DNA of 34,200 nt from Spirogloea muscicola (GCA_009602725.1 WELB01000021.1:212847-247046); one strand, 5' to 3'. Positions 1 through 12,827 are shown, counted from the stretch's first letter. Notes: generated from the sequence alone by a model not told the origin. Numbers and translations: made by a program.

Positions 1-1
1 G

Positions 2-439
2 AGCGCGGCGGCGGCAGCTGGCCGGCTGGGCGCCGCGTGGCGCACGCTCAAGCAGGCGCGCGCTTCGGGCGTCGCGCCTCATGGCGCCACGTGGGCAGTC
101 ATCGCCCGCCTCTGCGCCAACCCCGCAGGCAATGTCGCTGCTGTGCTGCCACTGCCTAGCCCCGGCAAGTCCGCGGCTGGTCATGAAGATCACAGTCAAC
201 CACGGCGCAATGTCCGCTCGTCCCCCTCATCAGCGCGCTTGACAGAGGAAGGCCCGGTGCCGTATGAACAGGGCCTGCCGGTTAGCTGCCGCCCACCGAC
301 AAGCCCTAGCAAGGAGACACGGTCGCCGCGCTGGCAGCCTGCTGCGCCGGTGGTCCGCACCGGCGGCGGGGAGTTCCTGTTGGGGTCTGAGCTGATCGCC
401 GCCCGGCCGATACGGCCTGTCTGGCAAGCGACACGCTGA
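2..439 (+). CDS. Possible 3' end of a PPR-like protein (partial)
   Basis: The frame is open from the window edge to a stop at 437-439. Its first 35 or so residues (GRLGAAWRTLKQARASG followed by VAPHGATWAVIARLC) have the helix-turn-helix spacing and the 'G-V-x-P-x-x-x-T-W/Y' signature of a pentatricopeptide (PPR) repeat; such proteins usually bind organellar RNA. Only one repeat is visible, and the rest of the gene would lie upstream of the window. The remaining ~100 residues are low-complexity Pro/Ser/Arg-rich sequence without a recognisable domain, so the true end could be an earlier splice or stop. This is a weak call resting on one motif; it could also be chance GC-rich open frame. Confidence 0.3.
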   Translation, partial: SAAAAAGRLGAAWRTLKQARASGVAPHGATWAVIARLCANPAGNVAAVLPLPSPGKSAAGHEDHSQPRRNVRSSPSSARLTEEGPVPYEQGLPVSCRPPTSPSKETRSPRWQPAAPVVRTGGGEFLLGSELIAARPIRPVWQATR

Positions 440-1069
440 TGACTGCTGCCTGCCTACTCCGTGGCCGCTTGAATCCACGCAATGACTGTCAGACCTGGAC
501 ACTTTAGAAGCTTTACTGGACGGCCACATTGGCCTCCCCACAAAGCAGGGCGGGCTTGCCTCGCTCAATTAGTGCTACACAAGCTGCACGCGCATAGTTC
601 GCACTAGTAGCTAATGCAGAGAATGAATGGAAGCCAGTGACTTGCAGCATAAGTGCAGACAATGGAGGTGTGAATTAGTCGCTCCCAGTCTGTGGTACAA
701 GCCGCCTGGCCACCATCGCCAGGCACTTTCTGAGGCGAGCCAAGCGGACAATCTATGCCCACCGTGCGATGAAGCTGGGCCAGGAGTGCCTTTCGAGTTG
801 CTGGCAAAGCAACACTCCGGTTGCACTCAACAAGTCGCTCCTTTCGAGGTGCCTGGGAGAGTGTACACCTGGCTGCTGGCGCAGCCTCGACCAGCATTGG
901 CTTCTGCGACAACGCTCCTTGACAGCACATACATGGGCAACTTCTGGTGCTACTATCACCGAGGCCGTCAGTACCCGGGATGCAGAAAGTAGCGCTTAGA
1001 GTCTCTAGCACCTTGAAGGAGGGCCGGCACAGCAGCAGCTTCCAAGCACAGCGCACATCACGACAAGCC
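440..1069. other. Spacer between two gene 3' ends, no gene seen
   Basis: Short overlapping open frames on both strands show no family motif and no splice-consistent extension. The stretch probably holds the 3' untranslated regions of the possible PPR-like gene (+) and of the MOS1-like gene (-), which would be convergent here. I see no repeat, RNA gene or hairpin. Confidence 0.5.
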
Positions 1070-4000
1070 TCAGCCTTCCTGCACTGCTGGCACTAGGGGG
1101 CGGGGCACAGCCCCGCGTGTGGCGTTGATGACAGCCCGCCGCGGCCGGGCCTGGGCTGCACGTTCCTTCCCCCACTCTGCACTGCCGGTGTCATCGTCCC
1201 GCTCGCTGCCGCTGGCCACCCTCGCTCGCGCTCCTCCCTCCTGTTCCTCTCTCTCGCCCCTCTCCGGCCCCCCTCTCCTCCCTCCTCCACTCCTCCCTCC
1301 GCCAAAGCCCCGTGCTCCTCGGCCCCTGCCCACAGTCGCAGCAAGCTCTTCCTTCAGCAGCTCCTGCAGGCTGCCCCCCACGCGCTTGCCCTCAAGCCGC
1401 TGGCCATCACTGCCTCCCGCCACCATCTGCACCACCTTCTGCTCGCTGCCGCTTTGGGCTGCTTCCCGGGGCTGCACCTCGGCAAGTCCTCCCTCTCTTG
1501 CAGGGTCGTTGTCACTGGCCCGTCCCTGCGACCCTGGTTCTCCACGTCGATGACCGTGGGGCCGTCCTCCACTTCCTCTTGCCTGCCTCACCTTCTCCTT
1601 CTCGCGCCTGGCGGGCACGCCGTACGAACCAGCAAGATTGTGCTGCCCTTGACCATGCGGGGCCTCAAACCCATCAGCCCCCGTTGCCCTCGGCAGCGCA
1701 CGGCCATCAATTCCAGCGCCGTGGCTGCGCCTCTCCTGATTGTAGGGCGGCTGCCCTTGGTCGTGCTTGACGCCGACTTGGTGCAGTGGCGACGCCGGCT
1801 TGACGGGGTCAAGCTCCACAGCCTGCTCCTGCTGCGCTCCCTGAGGGGATGGATGTGCCGCTGCCGAGCCGCCGGAACTCCTCCCGCCCTCCAGCCTGGT
1901 GGTCTGAGCTTGCGACTGCGGCGCTTGCGGCGGCAAGGCTGCCCTGGACTGAGGCAGCAATGACGCCGGCCTGCCCAGCTGGCGGGGGCCCCGTGCTGGC
2001 CGGTGGAGTGACAGCGGCACTGCCTCATGGATGGGCACGGCGACCTGCGAGCCTCCCGTGCTGGCCTCAACGTGGCTCATGGGTGCAATGGCCGCCGCAG
2101 CAGCCGCATCTAGCACCGTCGGCGCTGAAGCGGGCGGCTGTCGCAGCCCGGCGGGGGGCCTGGCCGGCCGCCTCGATTGCCTCCCCGCTCCTCCACCAGC
2201 GCCCCTGGCTCTGGGCGCGTCAACCGAAGCCTTCCCATCGTTGCTCGAGGCGGTCTCCGCAACCACGGCAACCTCTGCAGGTGCTGCTGCAGCAGGCTGC
2301 GGCACGCTGCTTCCCTCTGCAGCAGCGTGAGCGGCCGCGAGAGCCTGCTTGGGCAGGTAGCGCCCCATCTCCGCGCGCTTTGGCCTGGACGGTGGATGCT
2401 GGTGGCCGCCTCTCCTCGCGCCTGAGTCCTTGCCATCGGCGCCTTCTGGGCCAGTCAAAGGCCGAGCGGCCTCCACGCCCACCTCTTCGAGACTGTGATT
2501 GCCAGTGACCTTGGCGGCGGGGACGCCCTGCGCAGGTCGGGGGCTGGCGACCAGCGCGCCACCACTGGCAGGAGGTACTCTGGGGGCAGGTCCTTGGTGA
2601 ACCTGGCCAGTCCCTCCGATGGCCTGGTTTATGAACCGCACGTCCTGTGTCACAACTGGCGGCCTCAGCAAGGGGAGAGCAACTGCCGGCCTTGCATGAG
2701 CTTGCCCCAGCGCCACTGCCATCTCCATGCTCACCGGCGCCGGCGATCGCTGGGCTTGTGGTGAATGCAAGGGCAACGGCAAGGGCGTCGATGCGCTCTC
2801 CGCGGACTTGGGGACAGCAGCGGGACCGTCGGCCTTGGGCCTGAGCTCACCACCACCTGCAACAGCCTGCTCCTGGTGGACCTCCTCAGGAGGCGCCTGC
2901 CCAGCCTTGCCCCTCCCGCCCCCTCCACGGCCGCGGCCCTTGCGGGGCGCCCGGTCTGAGCCACGCTCCCGCTGGCTTCTACCGCTGCGAGCCTCACCCC
3001 TCGCCGCGCCCTCGGCACCCTCCACGGTGGTCTCTGTCGCGGTATGCTGTTGCCTGCTCGGCAGCACAGGCAGCTGCTCTGACTGAGAAGGACCATGTGG
3101 CTGCTGCGGGGGCGGCTGCCTCTGGGGCAGCGGGCGCTGCTGCCTGGCTCGAGCCTGGGGAGGCTCCTGCGCCGGTGCCCCTTCCTGGGAGGCGGCTGCA
3201 GCTGCCGGCAGCGGCTGCACCTGCCTCTGCGGCGGCTGCAGGTTTGTCGGCGGACGAGGGCTCCTCCTCGCAGCTTGCTCATCCCTGTGAACCTGATCAC
3301 GCAGCGCTGCGGGTGTTCGCGGCCGGTCTTGCGGCTGCCTCCTCTGCTGCCGTTCTGGAGCGGCAGCCTGATGGGCTGCCAATGGTTTCTGCTCGCCAGC
3401 CGCCGCAGGCTGATCACCAGGAGCTTCCTCCACAGGAACGTCCAGTGGCCGAGCCGGTGCAGACAGCAGCGGCTGCCCCTCACTAGTCCGCTGTGGTGGC
3501 AGCAGTGGCCCATTCGGGAGGCGTCTGCCTGATCCACCAGTTGCTGAGCCCTTCGGCAATGGGCGTCCCTGTTGTGCCTCCGACGGAGTCGTGTTTACCG
3601 CCAGCCTGACCGTGCCCTGGACGTCATGCTGCGGCGTTTCCAACCGAGGCACAGTGCCCCACCCTGCGTCTCCATTGCCAGCACCATTGTTGTGAGAGCT
3701 CCTCACTGACTCTGCACGGGCCTGCGCCCTGGCGCGCTGATCCCTGCCCCTTTGCTCCTGCAACTGCCTCAGCTGCGCTGCCTTCTGCACTGCAATCTCC
3801 TTGAGCTTGGCACGCTGCACAATCAGTACACGACTGCTGTCAGTCCTGAGGGTCACGACTGTACTGTCTGACTTGCCCATTCACACCATGGCCGACGTGG
3901 AGGATTAAGCTAGGGGTCAACAACACCATTGACAACGGCTGGAAGAACTATCAAACTCATTTTCCAGCAAGAGCCGTGCTGAAAGATTAAGCAAGCTATG

Positions 4001-7000
4001 GCCAAGTGCTCAATCTGGAGGTCGAATGAGAGGTTCAGGGCTGCTGCTGCTACCGGCTTGTGGAGGCCAGCTTACCTGTGCTTCATAGTCGTAGGCATCT
4101 ACTGGAGGCTTTTCCTCCAAAGCCGCGCCAAGTGGCACAGGGAGGCCTCCTTCAGGCTGCATCTCAGGTGGTGGCTTGGTCACCGGCACTGCATCCTGCG
4201 TGATCGACTCCGGCAAAGGGCCTGCAGCTTCGATGTATCCGACTGATTGCAATCTGGCCGAAGACTCTTCAGAAATTGACGTATCTTCGTCCCTAGTAGC
4301 AGCTCCAGCTCCGGTGGCAGCCCCGTCCACGGGGCTTGCGCTAGGTGAAGCATCCATGTCGATGACCTCAAGCGCCAGGAGCGGAGGGCCCTCTGTGACA
4401 GGCTCCTGTGTTGGCTCATCTGCGGTGCGCTTCAGAATCCTCACGTTGTCGCACACTGCTTACACGGCGACAACTGCATTAGTCCATGTCCTTGACTTGC
4501 AACTGGCAAGGAGCAGGTAGGTTGAAAGCAGCAGACTAAGACAGAACACACGTCATGGTACGAACAAAAAGCGGGCAGGCTAGACAACCAGATCATCCTT
4601 TCATAAAGCCGCGTTGCAACTGCGTCAATGTGCTTCCTTGACAAGTGAGTGACCAGTAGGGCAATCTGAGCTTACCAACAGTTGCATGAGAGCGTGGTGA
4701 TGCTATTGATGCAGACTCTTCAACTGGTATGCTAACATTACGGAGGCCGTTATCAGAGATGGGTAGCCCTGTTGAGCCTGCATGTATGTCACCTTGAGGC
4801 GCAGCCCCACCATTCTGGTCCTGGAGGACCGAGCTCAGAAACGGCATACTATGGTGGCTTGCCCCGTCAGCTGGCAAGGCACCACCACCGAGTGAGCCAT
4901 CAGCTGCTGCTGGTGCCACCGCCACGTCCAGGATGACGCTCTCGTCAATGATCGGCTTCGAGTAGTCGATGGCCTCGTCCTCACTGACTGACGCCCAGTC
5001 TCGGAGGTGGACGTGCCGGTTGAGATGGTGTGGCAGGTGGATCTCGTGGCCCTGCGGCCGCTCCTGAGTTGCTGCTGCCTCACTGCCATTGCTAGCCACC
5101 AGCCTGCCATAGTTGGTGGGAGGTGCCAGCGGGAGGTGGCTGCCGGCTCGCCTGCCCACACGATCCCGCTCCAATGCCCCCGCCGTAACTTCACGCGCCT
5201 CATACGCCGTGCTCTGTAGCGATGGAGGATGCTGCCGGAAGGCCATCCGAGCCTGTTGCCGGAGGTCCTGCGAATGGCTGAGCCCCAGCTGGCCATGGTG
5301 ACCACCGTACGAGTCCTCCAGCCTCCCAGCAAGGTGAGCCAAAGAGGAGGGGTGGCCATGGCCAGGCGGCCCAGGAGGTCTTGCAGATTGCTGGTGGCCA
5401 TCAAGGTGGCTGCCATTGACTGCGCCAGCGGTGCCCAGCAGCGAGTGGTGCCGCCGCCATCCATCGGGCCCCACCGGCCCGCTCACACCTCCCTCCCACC
5501 TGACAGCGTCTCGCCGCCAGGCTTCTACCGACAAAGCTTCACCTCCAGGGGGGGGCGGTCCCGCATCAGGAGCACGCCATGCCACTGACGAATGCCCGTG
5601 TTCGATGGCCTCCAGCCTCCGCCAGTCCTGCACTGGGAGTGGGTTCGGAGTGGCACCATTCCTCCGCCAAGCCTCTACGGAGCCCTGCGAGCCTACGATG
5701 CCAGAGCTTGTGGACGATACTTCATCTGTCGCACACAAGCACGTGGAAAAGCGTCAGTACTGTCCCTAACCACATAAGAACCTTATAGAGTGCCAGCAAT
5801 AAGACGCACTTGCAGTGACACATGCCTGGCGCAGCTGACACTGAGCTGTCTTCAGACAACAATGCAAAGTCAGTGTCGCTGTACGAAGAGCGACCACACC
5901 CATCTCCTGCTCCTACCAACGAGCTCTACTTGGTCGGTGCATGACAAAGACTACAATGCGGGAGCACAGTTTTAAGAGACAGAAACGAGTGAGCAGGAAG
6001 AGAGGGTACAGAATTGATTGGCGAGGCAGGTGGGCAAAAGGCTGGACGCGGATGCTCACCGCTCTGCTGGCGCAGGTCCCCAGCTTTCTCCTGATCAGTT
6101 TGGGGAAGTGTGGGAAAGTCGCGCGAGAGTTGGAACTTTGAGTGGTGCATGTCAGCCTGGAAGACAGCAGGAATTATGTAGTTAGACAGGTGCTTACGGG
6201 TGTGTCAAAAGCCTATGCCATTCCGACAACTTTTGGACGTCGCAAATGCGCGTGCCTCAGCGGTGGACTTACTGCTCGCCGACTTGGGCCTCCCCAGGCC
6301 GTGACTGGCGGCGGCCCCTGTGTACCGGGGTTGATGGGCTGTTGCGGAGAAGGCGGCGGGCCTTCCCTGCCAACTTTGGCCAACAGACGCCCATCGAGCA
6401 CGCCTGCAGCAGGCGGGTGTGCCGCAAGCCCCTGCTGGCTCTGCTGCGCCTGCAGCTGTGCAGCAATGCCCGATACAGGCGGACTGGGCCTGCTGGCGGC
6501 AATGCCCCAAGCATTGATCGGTGCTGGAGGAGGCGGAGCTGCCTGGGGCCCGCCCCCGCTGACCCTCAGCGGATGCCCCCATGGGCCACTGGGAGCCTCT
6601 GGCTGCTGCATTGACAGTGTCACTGAGCTTGATCGCGCGCCTTCTTGGGTGGGCGACAGTCCGGCTCCTCCCCACGCGCCATTTACAGGCGGTGACCTGC
6701 CGCTGGTGCTCCATATAATGGTGCCCCTGACCGCACCCAGGTGAAGTTGTCAAACAACATCAGTCTCTCAACATTGACCACCTCTGCTGACTACATGGCT
6801 GCCTAGCCTGCTGCTCATCTGCTACTAAGATGTCTCATGATCAAACTACATGCATTGAGTAGATTGCAGGTGCCAGATTCTGCCTTGCAGTACAGCTGAA
6901 AAGACTTTCTTGTGACTGTATAATCAACAAATCGCTTCACTTGACGTTCTGGTATGAACACACCATCCCGAGCCTACATCAGCCTAAACCAGTCGCCAGA

Positions 7001-8140
7001 TGAGCGACTAGCGACCGTCTGTGCTCCATCAAGAGGTTGTGATAGTCTGACGGGAGTGGATACCTTGGTACAAGCTCCACATGTGGGTCCAAGCCTCGAT
7101 TCTCGAGTCTGCAAGAGATTGCAGGCATACGGGTTTATAGAATGCAAACATGGCAATGAGTGGCAAACAGTCAATCATGTATAATCAAGGCAGCAGATTA
7201 TCCATGTCGAAATCAGCCTGCATCAGTTCCCAAATAGATTGGGCTTCATGATTAACAAGTGAGAGTTGTCTCTTGCGAACACGACCCAAGAGCGATGAGC
7301 CAAGCTGCGCTTTACCGCTGGCTGGGGAGATTGACCGGCTTTGGAACCGATGGGATTTTGCCAAGTACAGTCATGCCCCGTCGTGCCGTAGGACCCCTGC
7401 AGAAGCAGACACATCGCCAGAGATTCTTTCAATTGCTTGCAGCAGCCTCTGCAAGGCTTCTGCAAGGAGACCTATCAGGTTGATATTGTTTTAAGCTGGG
7501 TGCTGTAACGAAAGGGGAGGTATACAGTAAGTGAACTGTGGAGATCATTAACGGACCCATACGAGACGACGATACACTTCCACCTGCCGAGCTGATTGAG
7601 TGCCTACACCTGACCTGTGACGGCCAACGGGCCCCACACAGACCCGAACGCTGGTAAAGCACTGCCAACGGTCAGACTGACGAATCAGCTAAATAACCTC
7701 TTCTGCTAGCAGTCACTCAAGCCTTGCGCCTCGGACCTGGTCTGGTGGCAGTCCTCAATTTCACTGGAACGAGAACTCAAAGGGCTGTGGAAGGGAAATT
7801 GCAAGGGCCCCCGGATGCTGGCGGCAGAGGAACGCGTGGACTTGTGCTGTACAGATACCTACATACCCCCGGCACCTGGAGATAGGCAGCACTAGCCCTG
7901 CCTGACCCCGACGGCACTTACATGTATTCCGCCAGTGGGCTCTGGGCGCCATGGACGAGCTATGCGACACCACAACATGCAGTGGCCTGCCCTGACCATC
8001 ACAGCACGAGTACAAAGCCCCAGCAGGGGGTATCCTTTCCTTGTGCTTGTTGTAATCAGACCCGAGTTGGGGCGGCGTTGAGGGGGAGCGGGCCAAATGG
8101 CAGCACTGAAGGCTTACCTCCTGTCCTGCGCCCCGAGCAT
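1070..8140 (-). CDS. MOS1: MOS1/BAT2-N domain nuclear regulator homologue, 8 exons
   Basis: Exons on the minus strand, in order: 8118-8140, 7316-7396, 7064-7108, 6273-6696, 6060-6135, 4676-5725, 4076-4455, 1070-3871. All phases agree, giving about 1626 residues. Start ATG at 8140 sits in a good context (CCACCATGC). The N-terminus carries the hallmark motifs of the plant MODIFIER OF SNC1 / BAT2 N-terminal family: DRR, then GMTVLGKIPSVPKPVNLPSQ and RLENRGLDPHVELVP (residues ~15-49), NGAWG (~55), and DFPTL (197-201). Later come VRILKR, a charged segment (VQRAKLKEIAVQKAAQLRQ, ~residues 694-750, probable coiled coil) and PKRAEMGRYLPK near residue 1190, which matches the family's K-R-x-E-x-x-R-Y-x-P-K motif. 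The rest is Ala/Pro/Gln/Gly-rich and disordered-looking. In Arabidopsis MOS1 modulates immune-receptor gene expression and cell-cycle genes; the algal role is unknown. The last exon is one 934-codon open frame and could hide an extra intron. The acceptor at 3872 (AAG) is a weak match. Confidence 0.87.
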
Positions 8141-8261
8141 GGTGGCGGCGGCTTCCGGTGGCTACCCGCAGCAACGAAACAGCGAGCGGTACTGGACCAG
8201 GAGGGACAGCGGCGGCGTGAGGGAACTCCAGAGAGGCCTCCGCCGCCAGCGCTCGCCGCCG

Positions 8262-8310
8262 CCGTTGCCGCCGCCGCCGCCGCCGCAGCGCGCTCCTCCA
8301 GGCGGCGGCN
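8262..8310. repeat. (GCC)n tract with a one-base N, 5' of the MOS1-like gene
   Basis: A GCC/GCG trinucleotide tract of about 50 bases ends in a single N at 8310. It lies 120-170 bases upstream of the MOS1-like ATG, so it is probably in the 5' untranslated region or core promoter. The lone N is most likely a closed assembly gap of unknown true size. Confidence 0.7.
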
Positions 8311-9794
8311 GCGCGCGGCGGGCGCGGGACGCGTGGCGGCGGCCGGGACCGCAGGGGCCCTAACTGATGACCGCCATAGCCCGCGGCGAAGGCTCTGCGC
8401 GGGCCGGGGCCAAAAGCGTAGACTAATACTCCCTCTTTATGCTTCACCAGTGCCCTTACCAGGAAGAGCCCGTCACATGCGCCTTCTACTCCCATCCGCC
8501 CGGCTGGCTCCCCCACGGACCCCGGTGCCCTGACAACGCCTACCAACGTTCAGGGCCCATTTCCCTCAGCCTTAAACCCTCAGCCATGATTGTTACATAT
8601 GGATTGTTACAAATATGAGTAACATAATCTGTTTTGGTTGTTACGGTTTTGACAAGGATATGTAAGTCGGTGGCAACGCTGCCGTTGTCATTGCACAACT
8701 CATCAAAGTACCTATGGCGTAATGGTTCCTCAAGAAGCAACGAGTATCCAGCTCTGTAATAGGAGTTTAAAAGTAACATCAGCCCTCACCATTTGACACA
8801 CTCATTGTTCCCATTACTTTCAGCCGCTTCAAACCTGGTCCAGTACTTTGGGGCTGGCTTTTCTTATCCATAGCCCCCTCTCGAAGAGCTTCTTCTATGG
8901 CAGTGCGCTTTCTCCTTCTCTGATCTCCCTCCAGAGCTGAGGGCTGCGAGCTGCGGGCTGTGATGTGGAGCTGCCTCTTGAAGCACCAGCTTTAGCAGCA
9001 GCATGTGTCACTGAAAGGGCTCTGGAAGAATAACCGCGACTCCTAGCCTGTGGAGCGCTCTGTGTTGCTCGGATGAGGAACGTCTGTGCTACATGCATAC
9101 GCGCTCAGACATCAGTGTCATATTGCACTTCCTCAAGGCACCAGTGCTTCTAGACTGGACTCGCCTTCTGAATCGCCCACCCATGCAGGGCTCTACCATA
9201 CAATGAGCTGCCAAATGTTTTCCGGTGATGCCAGTAGCCAGACCAAAACTTCTACCCCATAAGGCTTAGCATTTATAGTGCTCCAATGTACTTTTCGTGC
9301 ATTGAGATTTTGGCATGAGGATGCAACTCGCAAGCACGCCATGCACTGCGTCATCTTTCCAATGGGCAAACGAGGAGCCTGACCTCAGGCCTCACACGAA
9401 CTCAGGTCTGCTCTTTCTGACATGTTTGAGAGTCGTCCGACTCTGCTCCAAGTAGGTTATACCGAGGTAAACAAGTCTCATCAAAGGACCATACGTCAAA
9501 TCAGAATTGGATGAAGCACTCGAAGATGAATAGATAGAAGTAAGGAGGTAAGAGCTCAGGAGATGCTTCAAGGGAGATCTATCAATTCGACGTGCATCCA
9601 ACATTTACTACAAAACTCAATTGACTTGCACCTTGGCTGCCAAATGGCTACCTTATGCTTCGCAGCAACCAACACTAGACTACATGGCTAAATTTAGCAG
9701 TGTAAAGATTGAGCGCGCCCTCTCTAAGTTGAACCGTTGACCTGCTCTGGAAATTGCAGAGATTGGGCGCACCGGCAAAGTCCTAGCTCTGCAG
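8311..9794. other. Spacer: MOS1-like promoter and PHD-gene 3' flank
   Basis: No supported gene. A telomere-like AAACCCT lies at about 8574-8580, some 435 bases upstream of the MOS1-like start. At 8834-8880 there is a diverged piece resembling the GGGCTGGCTTTT-type dispersed repeat found at 13.4, 21.8 and 31.6 kb. The rest looks like unique, moderately AT-rich spacer. Confidence 0.45.
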
Positions 9795-12335
9795 TCACAA
9801 TCTGCAGGCATCAGCCACTGCACACCCATTGTCGTGCCGGCTTACTGAGTGCCCTGCGTTGCAAGTGCCCTCCAGCTTGGACGCGTCCTTGCAATCAAGG
9901 TGCCAACCTGCCCTTAAGGGCGACCTGTTGGTGCCCTCCTTAGCTCGTGCTTGACCACAGTCACTGTCATCCGACGTCCACGGCAGTCGCAGCGTCCCCA
10001 CAGGAGGCAGCTCATAAGCCGACAATGGTGGGGACGACGGCGTCTCGGTGGTGGGTGATGGGACTGGCCGCGAAAAGGTCGCAGACTGGTACCATGTTAC
10101 GAGCTTGCCACTTGCTGGGGGCCCTCTCCTGCTTGACAGCTCCCCCAGCAGTGGGACGCTAGACAGCCAGCCCGGTGGCGTACCAGGAGAGATGGTGAGG
10201 CACCGATCGTACACGTTGATCTCGGCGTGTGTTGGGCAGAAGATCACCATGTCGTTGCTGCCATCCAGGCCCCGCAACTGCACAAGCGCTAATTGAGCAT
10301 TCAAGACAGGCATGCTGCAAGACTTGAGCGATCCCAAGTAGCAAGCCGACTTCAATCAGCTGACCATGTGTAGCCAGGAAATTACTGATGAGCACAAAGC
10401 CAGACTGTTTACTAGACTCTAAACTTCTGGCCTCTTGCAAGAAGTGCATTCCAAAGCACTGTTGGTACACAAGATACATTCACATTGACAGAAAATACAG
10501 AGTAAACACATAATCACAGCCGTAAGGCACCTAGACATCCTTAATGAAAGTGGCAATTAGACATCCTTCAAGCAGTCTATTCGAAGCTTGGCTGGGTAAG
10601 AGGTACTATAGGGCAATAAGTGGAGGTGCACCACTCACCATGAATGTAGCGTCAGCAGCCAGGCCGCAGCTGACATGAAAAGTGGCAAAGCAGCCCGGTG
10701 CAGAACAGCGGGCGGCAGATCCCTGTTTGCTGCCACACACGCTGCAGTAGTCGGGCTTCCAGGCAATGCGCGCCTCAATGCCGGCCACACCCAGCACCGG
10801 CTCCAGTACATCCGGGTCCCCAAACGAGGCCTCTGGTGTGAACAGCGCGCACACAACGTGCGCCCATTGTTCTCCAGGGCTGCTAGTCCTCTTCAGCGCC
10901 CCGCCAGGCCGCCTGCAAATTGCACACCTGAGAGAGAAGAATCCGCTGTTAGTTGGGCACGCATCACCTTACCTTACACGTTACCTTCTTATTCAGACTC
11001 TTTGCAGTTGGTCAGTGTAGCCCTCGTGTGCAACATGTACTTGAGCGGCGCCCCAAGCACCTACCGGGCAGTGATGTTGGCACGGCCGGCCGCCACAGCC
11101 TCGCACTTGCGGCACAGCCAAGTGGCACATGCTCGTTTCCACCTTGCGCTTGTCTTGATTGGGCGCATGCCCATGACGCCGTAGCACGGCTGGTGCACAG
11201 CGATGCCGCAGCCGCTGCATAGCAGAATCTGGAGCAGGCGAGCACATTTCCTGCTCAGGAGTTGCTTGAACAATCATTTGTGGGCTGACTACCTCATGAA
11301 GCCACTCAAGGCTTCAAAACGGCACTTCTGGTACACATATGACATTTATGAAAAATGATTGCAGATCCGACTTAGACTCATGGTGAGCTTTAGAAGTACT
11401 CAGAGGGAGAGCTGCGCGCCACTCACCGGGTTGAAGAGCTCATCCTCAGCAACGTTGCAGATGCAGCAAGTCCTCGCCTCCCCCTTGTCCACTATCTTGC
11501 GCGCCCCCCGCTCTCCCAAAGGGCTCGCGGCCTCGTGATCCGAAGCGGCAGCAGCTGTGCTGGTCCGGGCGCTGGCGCAGTCTGCTGTCGCAGGCCGTAC
11601 GACCGCAGCGCAATGCTCCTCTCTGTGCCGCCTCTCGCCGTTGCCGATGGCATCCCGGTCGACCCTGACACCATTGACGGGCCCTGCCACCAGGCCCTTG
11701 CGATGGCGCTTGGCAGCCCGGTCTCCCTGCTGAGCCACAAGCTCATCCCGGGCCTTCGGTGGGCCTGCAAGAGCTCCCCCTCCACCGCCACCACCGCCAT
11801 CTACACTGCTGCCAGCCCTGGTGCCCGCTGCAGCTGCCTGCTCCTTCATGTTGACGAACGCCACAGGCCCCTGGGCCTGCCTCGCGGACGGCGCCAGCCT
11901 CTCCACGCACGTGCTGTCCGGCATGATGGCAGCAGCCTCGTCCGCCAGCCCCGCATTGCCGGCAAGCACGGCAGCGGGTTGCCCAAGAGACTGGAGAGAG
12001 CAGGGACTGGCGGGGCCGCCACTGGGATGCAGTGTGCCCTGCCGGGACGGGGTCGCCAGCGCCGCCCCGCCCACGTCGTCGGCTGGCGCGCCGCCGTCCG
12101 AGCTTCCGCTGCGCTCCATCACGAAGAAGTGGCTGAGCTGGTCGATGAGCGCGCCCTGCTCGAGAGCAGCCGGCGACTGCAGCGACTTGCTCGACCCCAC
12201 GGCAGCGCCTCTGGTCTCAGCAGCGCCATGCTGCCTCTGCCGCACGTCCGGGGGGCTCGCCGATGCCCGGCGCAGCAGCTGCGGCGGCTGCACGGGAAGC
12301 CAAGGAGAGAAGGCGCGCAGTGCGCATGAGCGCAT
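9795..12335 (-). CDS. PHD finger plus extended PHD (ePHD) chromatin reader, 4 exons
   Basis: Minus-strand exons: 11427-12335, 11065-11228, 10639-10927, 9795-10277, with matching phases, giving about 614 residues. The first ~290 residues are low complexity and include a run of eight Gly. Then comes a C4HC3 PHD finger (RTCCICNVAEDELFNP, LLCSGCGIAVHQPCYG, WLCRKC), followed by a second, extended PHD (CAICRRPGGALKR, WAHVVCALFTPE, YCSVCGSKQGSAARC, FATFHVSCGL, FCPTHAE). This PHD-knuckle-ePHD order is that of BRPF/JADE-type histone and DNA readers and of plant PHD proteins of the same class; such modules bind the histone H3 tail and nucleosomal DNA in the nucleus. No bromodomain, PWWP or SET domain is visible. 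The C-terminal ~130 residues are unassigned. The ATG at 12335 is the first after an in-frame stop, but a strong acceptor (pyrimidine tract then GTGCAG, exon from 12287, phase 0) suggests an additional 5' exon. Confidence 0.83.
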
Positions 12336-12614
12336 GAATCAACAGGGTGGCCAAATTACGCCAGTACATTATTCATTATGCAATGTAATGGCAATTAGTG
12401 GCATAATGGGGCTACGTGAATTCGGAGCCCTGTGCTAAGGTGGCTAAATTAAGGCCGGGTGCTGAGCACCATCGGCTGCTTCAAAGCCCCCATGATCTCC
12501 TTGGTACTCGAGGCCTTACTTCGAGGCTTATGCAACGAGGGGCAGTGGCAGCTTCTTAAACGTGCAACCTTGACGTTGATACTGACGGCGGCCGCTCGAA
12601 GGCCGAGAGCGCAC

Positions 12615-12743
12615 CTCGCTGCATGCGACGGGCGTCGGCGGGAGCTCCGGCGTCTGGCCGCGCGCCGCGGGGAGGCCGCCGCCGCACCTCCAGCGCTCTC
12701 CCTTGGCGCAAGGCAGCGCGCAGAGCGGCGACGGCGGCGGCGN

Positions 12744-12827
<84 letters not shown>

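Noticed and set aside
1119-3532. Many plus-strand open frames opposite the last MOS1-like exon
   Set aside because: They mirror GC-rich low-complexity coding sequence, have no family motif, and overlap a frame supported by MOS1 motifs.
7761-8546. A 261-codon minus-strand frame around the MOS1-like first exon
   Set aside because: It crosses an N, is in a different frame from MLGAQDR, and shows no motif; the region is leader, short exon and intron.
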